DNA of 64,000 nt from Gloeobacter morelensis MG652769 (lineage in GTDB: Bacteria > Cyanobacteriota > Cyanobacteriia > Gloeobacterales > Gloeobacteraceae): NCBI RefSeq assembly GCF_021018745.1, contig NZ_CP063845.1, positions 3,410,001-3,474,000 on the forward strand, given 5' to 3'. This document shows, one piece after another, positions 60,768-64,000 of this stretch. The translations under genes and the position numbers were made by a program. Position 1 is the stretch's first letter. Each line of letters starts with the position of its first letter. The notes below the pieces were generated by a model. That model saw only the letters and a list, made by a program, of their open reading frames with translations. It was not told where the DNA came from and searched no databases.

Positions 60768-63032
60768 TCAATCGTGTTCAAGGTCGCCCACGATCAGCAC
60801 ATCGAGGTTGCGCACCCGGCGCACCACCTGTTCGATGACGCACCCGTGGAGCAGTTTTTCCCAGCGCGAGCGGCGCGATTCGCCCATCACCAGCAGTGTC
60901 GCCCCCTGTTGGTGAGCAAGCGCGTCGATTTGCTCGGGAACCTGATTGGCGGCGGCGGGACGCTCGATAAATTCGCCGCCCAACTGGCGCGTCAGTTCGC
61001 CCAGGCGCTCGACGGCCCGCGCGGTCGGCCCGTCGTCGTGCGTGCCGATGTGGGCGACCACCAGCGATGCACCCAGGCGGCTGGCAAGGCGCACCCCCCG
61101 CCGGATGAGTTGCTCGGCATTCGGGCGCAGATTGATGCAGACCAGCACACAGCCGCCTGGCCCGTTTGCGGCTGCTTCGAGTTTGCGCGTGGTGCAGTCG
61201 TCGGCCACTTCCCGCAGAGCCAGTTCGCGCAGAGCCGACAGATTTTCGGGGCGGAAGAAGTTGGCAAGAGCCTGCTCGACTTTGGACTGGGCGTAGATTT
61301 TGCCCTCGCGCAGCCGCTGGGTGAGCTCGCCCGTGGGCAGATCCACCAGTACGACTTCGTCGGCCGCCTCGACCACCAGATCCGGCAGCGTCTCGCGGAC
61401 TTTGACGCCGGTGGTGCGCTCGACAAGGGTATTGAGACTTTCGAGATGCTGAATATTGAGGGTGGAGACCACATCGATGCCCGCGGCCAGCAGCATCTCC
61501 ACGTCCTGAAAACGCTTGGTGTTGCCGGCAGCCGCGATATTGGTGTGGGCCAACTCGTCGACGAGCACGACGGCCGGACGGCGCCGCAGCACCGCCTCGA
61601 CGTCCAGTTCAAAAAACGTGCGCCCCTGATAGCCAATTGCACGCTTGGGCACCACCTCCAGGTTCTCGATGAGAGCCGCCGTCTCGGCGCGGCCGTGGGT
61701 CTCGATCACCCCGCAGACGACGTCGATGCCGCCGGCTTGCAGCTGGTGGGCTTCCTGAAGCATCGCGAAGGTTTTGCCGACGCCGGGGGCGGCGCCCAGA
61801 TAAATTTTGTGCCGACCACAACCGTGGGCCCGGTGGCTGTCCGCGCCCACGAGCAAACAGCCGGCAGCGAAGGGCGGCTGGGCGACGACCGGAGTCAGTG
61901 GGCCGACCATCGACGACTCGGCCTCTCCCACAATCAGCACGTCGATGTTGCTGGTGGTGCGCAGCAGCGTGTTGATTACCGAGCCGCGCACCAGTTCTTC
62001 AGCGGGGGAGCGCAACGACTCGCCGACGATCACCTGGGTGATGTTTTTTTGCAGGGCAAAGTCGATGAGCGCCCCTGCCACATCGCGGTTTTGCAGCTGC
62101 ACAAATTCGCCCGCCGCCGCCTCGGTGGCCGCGCGGTGCTCCTGCAAGGTGTGCGCTTCGGGGGGAGCGAGCGGCCTACCCGTCTCGACGTAGGCCACGA
62201 ACAATTCGGCGTCGAGCCGCTCGGCAATGCGCGCCCCGCGGCGGATGAGCCGGGCGGAAGCCGGATTGGTGCTCACCGCCGCGAGTACCCGTTCGCGCAC
62301 CCCCGCCGGACCTGCCACGCCGTTCTTGCCCGACAGGATGTCGGCATCGACCACCTCGGCGACTGCGCGCAGGGCCAGTTCACGCAGGTAGACCAGGGTG
62401 CTGCGGCGCAAAAAAGGGCTGCCCGGAGGAATGTACCTGGCCGCATCGCCGCGCTGCAGGCGCTCCAGGACGGCTTCCGGGCTCGCATCGACCAGTTGCA
62501 CCTCCTCGGCGCTGCGCAGCAGCCGGTCGGGCACCGTCTCGTGCACAACCGCCCCAATCAGACGTCCGGCGGCCTCGGCGACGCTTTCGAGGTGCTGGAT
62601 GTTCATGGCGCTCATCACGCTCACCCCGGCATCGAGCAGCACCTCCACATCTTCGTAGCGCTTGCGGTGGCGGCTGCCGGGGGCATTGGTGTGGGCCAGC
62701 TCATCGATGAGCACTGTGGCCGGCCGCCGCTGCAAAATCGCCTCCAAGTCGAGTTCCGGGATGATCACACCCTGGTAGGCGACCTGGCGCGGTGCCATCA
62801 CTTCGAGATCCGCGAGCAACGCTTCGGTGTCGGGGCGGTCGTGGGTCTCCACCCAGCCGACCACCAGATCCACGCCGCGGCGGCGCAACCGACGGGCCTC
62901 CTGGAGCATGCGCGTGGTTTTGCCCACCCCGGGCGTGTAGCCGAGATAGAGCTTCAGCCGACCCCCCGACAGCTGCATCAGCTCGTGCAGCAACGATTGG
63001 GGATCGGGGCGGTCTTCGTTTGGACGAAACAT
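60768..63032 (-). CDS. tandem KdpD-N/Usp protein without kinase domain
   Basis: 754 residues made of two copies of one unit. Unit 1 has P-loop GYTPGVGKT (31-39), VLIDELAHTNAPGSRHRKRY and a Usp-like domain (LIRRGARIAERLDAELFVAY; QVIVGESLRS). Unit 2 repeats these: GAAPGVGKT (near 421), VLVDELAHTN and LLVMGESRRSRWEKLLHGCV. This is the cytoplasmic KdpD sensor domain of the K+-responsive kinase, but the four membrane helices and the histidine kinase are absent. It follows the NarL-type regulator gene by 12 bases, so it may be an input module of the two-component pair. No kdpFABC is in the window. Confidence 0.9.
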   Translation of the reverse strand: MFRPNEDRPDPQSLLHELMQLSGGRLKLYLGYTPGVGKTTRMLQEARRLRRRGVDLVVGWVETHDRPDTEALLADLEVMAPRQVAYQGVIIPELDLEAILQRRPATVLIDELAHTNAPGSRHRKRYEDVEVLLDAGVSVMSAMNIQHLESVAEAAGRLIGAVVHETVPDRLLRSAEEVQLVDASPEAVLERLQRGDAARYIPPGSPFLRRSTLVYLRELALRAVAEVVDADILSGKNGVAGPAGVRERVLAAVSTNPASARLIRRGARIAERLDAELFVAYVETGRPLAPPEAHTLQEHRAATEAAAGEFVQLQNRDVAGALIDFALQKNITQVIVGESLRSPAEELVRGSVINTLLRTTSNIDVLIVGEAESSMVGPLTPVVAQPPFAAGCLLVGADSHRAHGCGRHKIYLGAAPGVGKTFAMLQEAHQLQAGGIDVVCGVIETHGRAETAALIENLEVVPKRAIGYQGRTFFELDVEAVLRRRPAVVLVDELAHTNIAAAGNTKRFQDVEMLLAAGIDVVSTLNIQHLESLNTLVERTTGVKVRETLPDLVVEAADEVVLVDLPTGELTQRLREGKIYAQSKVEQALANFFRPENLSALRELALREVADDCTTRKLEAAANGPGGCVLVCINLRPNAEQLIRRGVRLASRLGASLVVAHIGTHDDGPTARAVERLGELTRQLGGEFIERPAAANQVPEQIDALAHQQGATLLVMGESRRSRWEKLLHGCVIEQVVRRVRNLDVLIVGDLEHD

Positions 63033-63044
63033 GGCAACCCACGG

Positions 63045-63695
63045 TTAAGGAGGAGCGATCAGGCCCTTCTCGAGGGCGACGACGACGGCCTGGGTGCGGT
63101 CGACCGCCCCGAGCTTGCGCAGGATGGCGTGGACATGCACCCGCACGGTGCCGCTTGAGATGTGTAGTTGGCGACCGATCTCGGGGTTGCTGGCCCCCCG
63201 GGCGATCCAGCGCAGCACCTCCTTTTCCCGTTCGGTGAGGGTGACGGTGCCCGGGGCTTCGCCCGGGGCTGGAGCCAAAGCGCTGCGCACCTGGGCGAGT
63301 ACTTTCGCGTCGAACCAGCCGTTGCCGGCGCTGACCTCGCGGATGACCGTGAGCAGATGCTCCGGCGAGATACCCTTCAGGCAGTAACCGTCCGCGCCTT
63401 TCCGCAAGATCGTCTGCACCAGATTCGCCTCTTCGCGCGAGGTGAGCACCAGCACCCGCACTTCGGGATACTCCCGCTTGAGGCGCTCCAGCGTCCTTTG
63501 CCCCCCGATCCCCGGCAGGCTGATATCGAGCAGCACCAGCCGCGGTTGCAGACGGTCCACCAGATCCAGGGCCGTTTCTCCGTCCTCCGCCTCGCCCACC
63601 AGTTCAAGCTCCGATTGGTTGCGCAGAAACAGCGCAAGCCCCATGCGAAAGAGCGGATCGTCCTCGACCAGCAGCACGGTGATGGGTTCACTCAC
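63045..63695 (-). CDS. NarL/FixJ-family response regulator
   Basis: 216 residues. Receiver domain with VLLVEDDPLFRMGLALFL and phospho-Asp in LVLLDISLPGIGG; LVLTSREEANLV holds the Thr/Ser switch. LuxR-type HTH: LTEREKEVLRWIARGASNPE and SSGTVRVHVHAILRKLG. Its GTG overlaps the kinase stop (GTGA). It is the partner of the upstream kinase and is co-transcribed with the KdpD-type gene. Confidence 0.92.
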   Translation of the reverse strand: MSEPITVLLVEDDPLFRMGLALFLRNQSELELVGEAEDGETALDLVDRLQPRLVLLDISLPGIGGQRTLERLKREYPEVRVLVLTSREEANLVQTILRKGADGYCLKGISPEHLLTVIREVSAGNGWFDAKVLAQVRSALAPAPGEAPGTVTLTEREKEVLRWIARGASNPEIGRQLHISSGTVRVHVHAILRKLGAVDRTQAVVVALEKGLIAPP

Positions 63696-64000
63696 AGCTT
63701 CACCTCCGCCCCCGCCGTCGGCGCGGGCAAGGCCACGGCGAACAGGCAGCCCCCCCCGGGTCGGTTGACCGCCCAGATCCGCCCGCCGTGGGCTTCGACG
63801 ATCTGCCGGGATAGGTACAGCCCCAGGCCGGTGCCGGGAATATGGCGGGTGTTGTCGGACTGGTAGAAGCGATCGAAGATGCGCCGGATGTCCGCAGGGG
63901 GGATGCCCGAGCCGGTATCCTCCACCAATAGCCGCACCTCCCCTGCTGCCGGCATCAGCCGCACCGTCACCCGCCCCCCGCGCGGCGTGTGGTTGATGGC
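63692..64000 (-). CDS. sensor histidine kinase, C-terminal part (5' end beyond window)
   Basis: The last ~100 residues of a HATPase domain are visible: LLVEDTGSGIPPADIRRIFD (N/G1 box), FYQSDN (F box), GTGLGLYLSRQIVEAHGGRI (G2 box) and the end PAPTAGAEVKL. The start lies to the right of position 64000. The stop overlaps the response regulator start. The sensor input is unknown. Confidence 0.92.
   Translation of the reverse strand, partial: AINHTPRGGRVTVRLMPAAGEVRLLVEDTGSGIPPADIRRIFDRFYQSDNTRHIPGTGLGLYLSRQIVEAHGGRIWAVNRPGGGCLFAVALPAPTAGAEVKL

Noticed and set aside
60774-63158. 794-residue open frame on the plus strand opposite the KdpD-type gene
   Set aside because: His/Gln/Gly-rich translation without any motif; it is the antisense of a clear, conserved gene in high-GC DNA.

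Overview
The window is a GC-rich, gene-dense stretch of a cyanobacterial chromosome. Gap2-type GAPDH, a TIGR04376 protein, DUF1517, DUF3326, a saccharopine-dehydrogenase-like oxidoreductase, DUF29, Uma2 and a UPF0175/DUF3368 pair are typical of cyanobacteria. High GC, the mix of families and several oddities suggest a Gloeobacter-like lineage; this is inference, since no rRNA is present.

Layout. 1-7.7 kb: housekeeping (RlmD-type methyltransferase cut by the window edge, PmbA, DedA, DinG-like helicase). 7.7-14.7 kb: accessory block with a UPF0175 antitoxin, a collapsed DUF3368 toxin, then a seven-gene minus-strand operon encoding a VirB4-like ATPase, VirB3- and VirB2-like membrane proteins, a peptidoglycan muramidase, three unknowns and a promoter overlapped by a palindrome. 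14.8-19.8 kb: tRNA-Ser(UGA), tRNA-Gly(GCC), an oxidoreductase, ubiX, gap2, rdgB. 19.8-24.6 kb: a metal-handling operon (NiCoT-like permease, COG0523 GTPase, WD40 protein) under a Fur/Zur-like box, plus a methyltransferase and gene fragments, all enclosed by a 52-bp inverted repeat (83% identical). 24.7-36.5 kb: pth, folP, a PRC-barrel protein, larC, a TIGR04376/DUF1517 operon, argD, an AraC regulator, dienelactone hydrolase, DUF29 and mnmA.

36.7-40.6 kb: a lower-GC two-gene unit (glycine-zipper protein plus a tiny membrane protein), an anti-sigma factor without a sigma neighbour, a TrmH-type methyltransferase and a second DedA protein. 40.6-44.7 kb: a secreted sugar-dehydrogenase/PKD protein with three practically identical 699-bp tandem repeats; a perfect 44-bp palindrome lies upstream. 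45-48.8 kb: DUF3326 with a coupled short ORF, purH, Uma2. 48.9-58.8 kb: export-rich region with a PhoX/DUF839 protein, PhoA-type alkaline phosphatase behind a possible PHO box, a mercuric-reductase-like flavoprotein, a chromate transporter, and a Tat-type dienelactone-hydrolase-fold protein lacking catalytic residues. 59-60.8 kb: AT-richer, probably acquired DNA with a COQ4-like gene. 60.8-64 kb: histidine kinase (partial), NarL-type regulator and a protein made of two tandem KdpD-N/Usp units, in one operon.

The best candidates for undescribed biology are the minimal VirB1-B4-like operon, the tandem KdpD protein without a kinase domain, the inverted-repeat-bounded metal island, and the glycine-zipper/membrane-protein pair.
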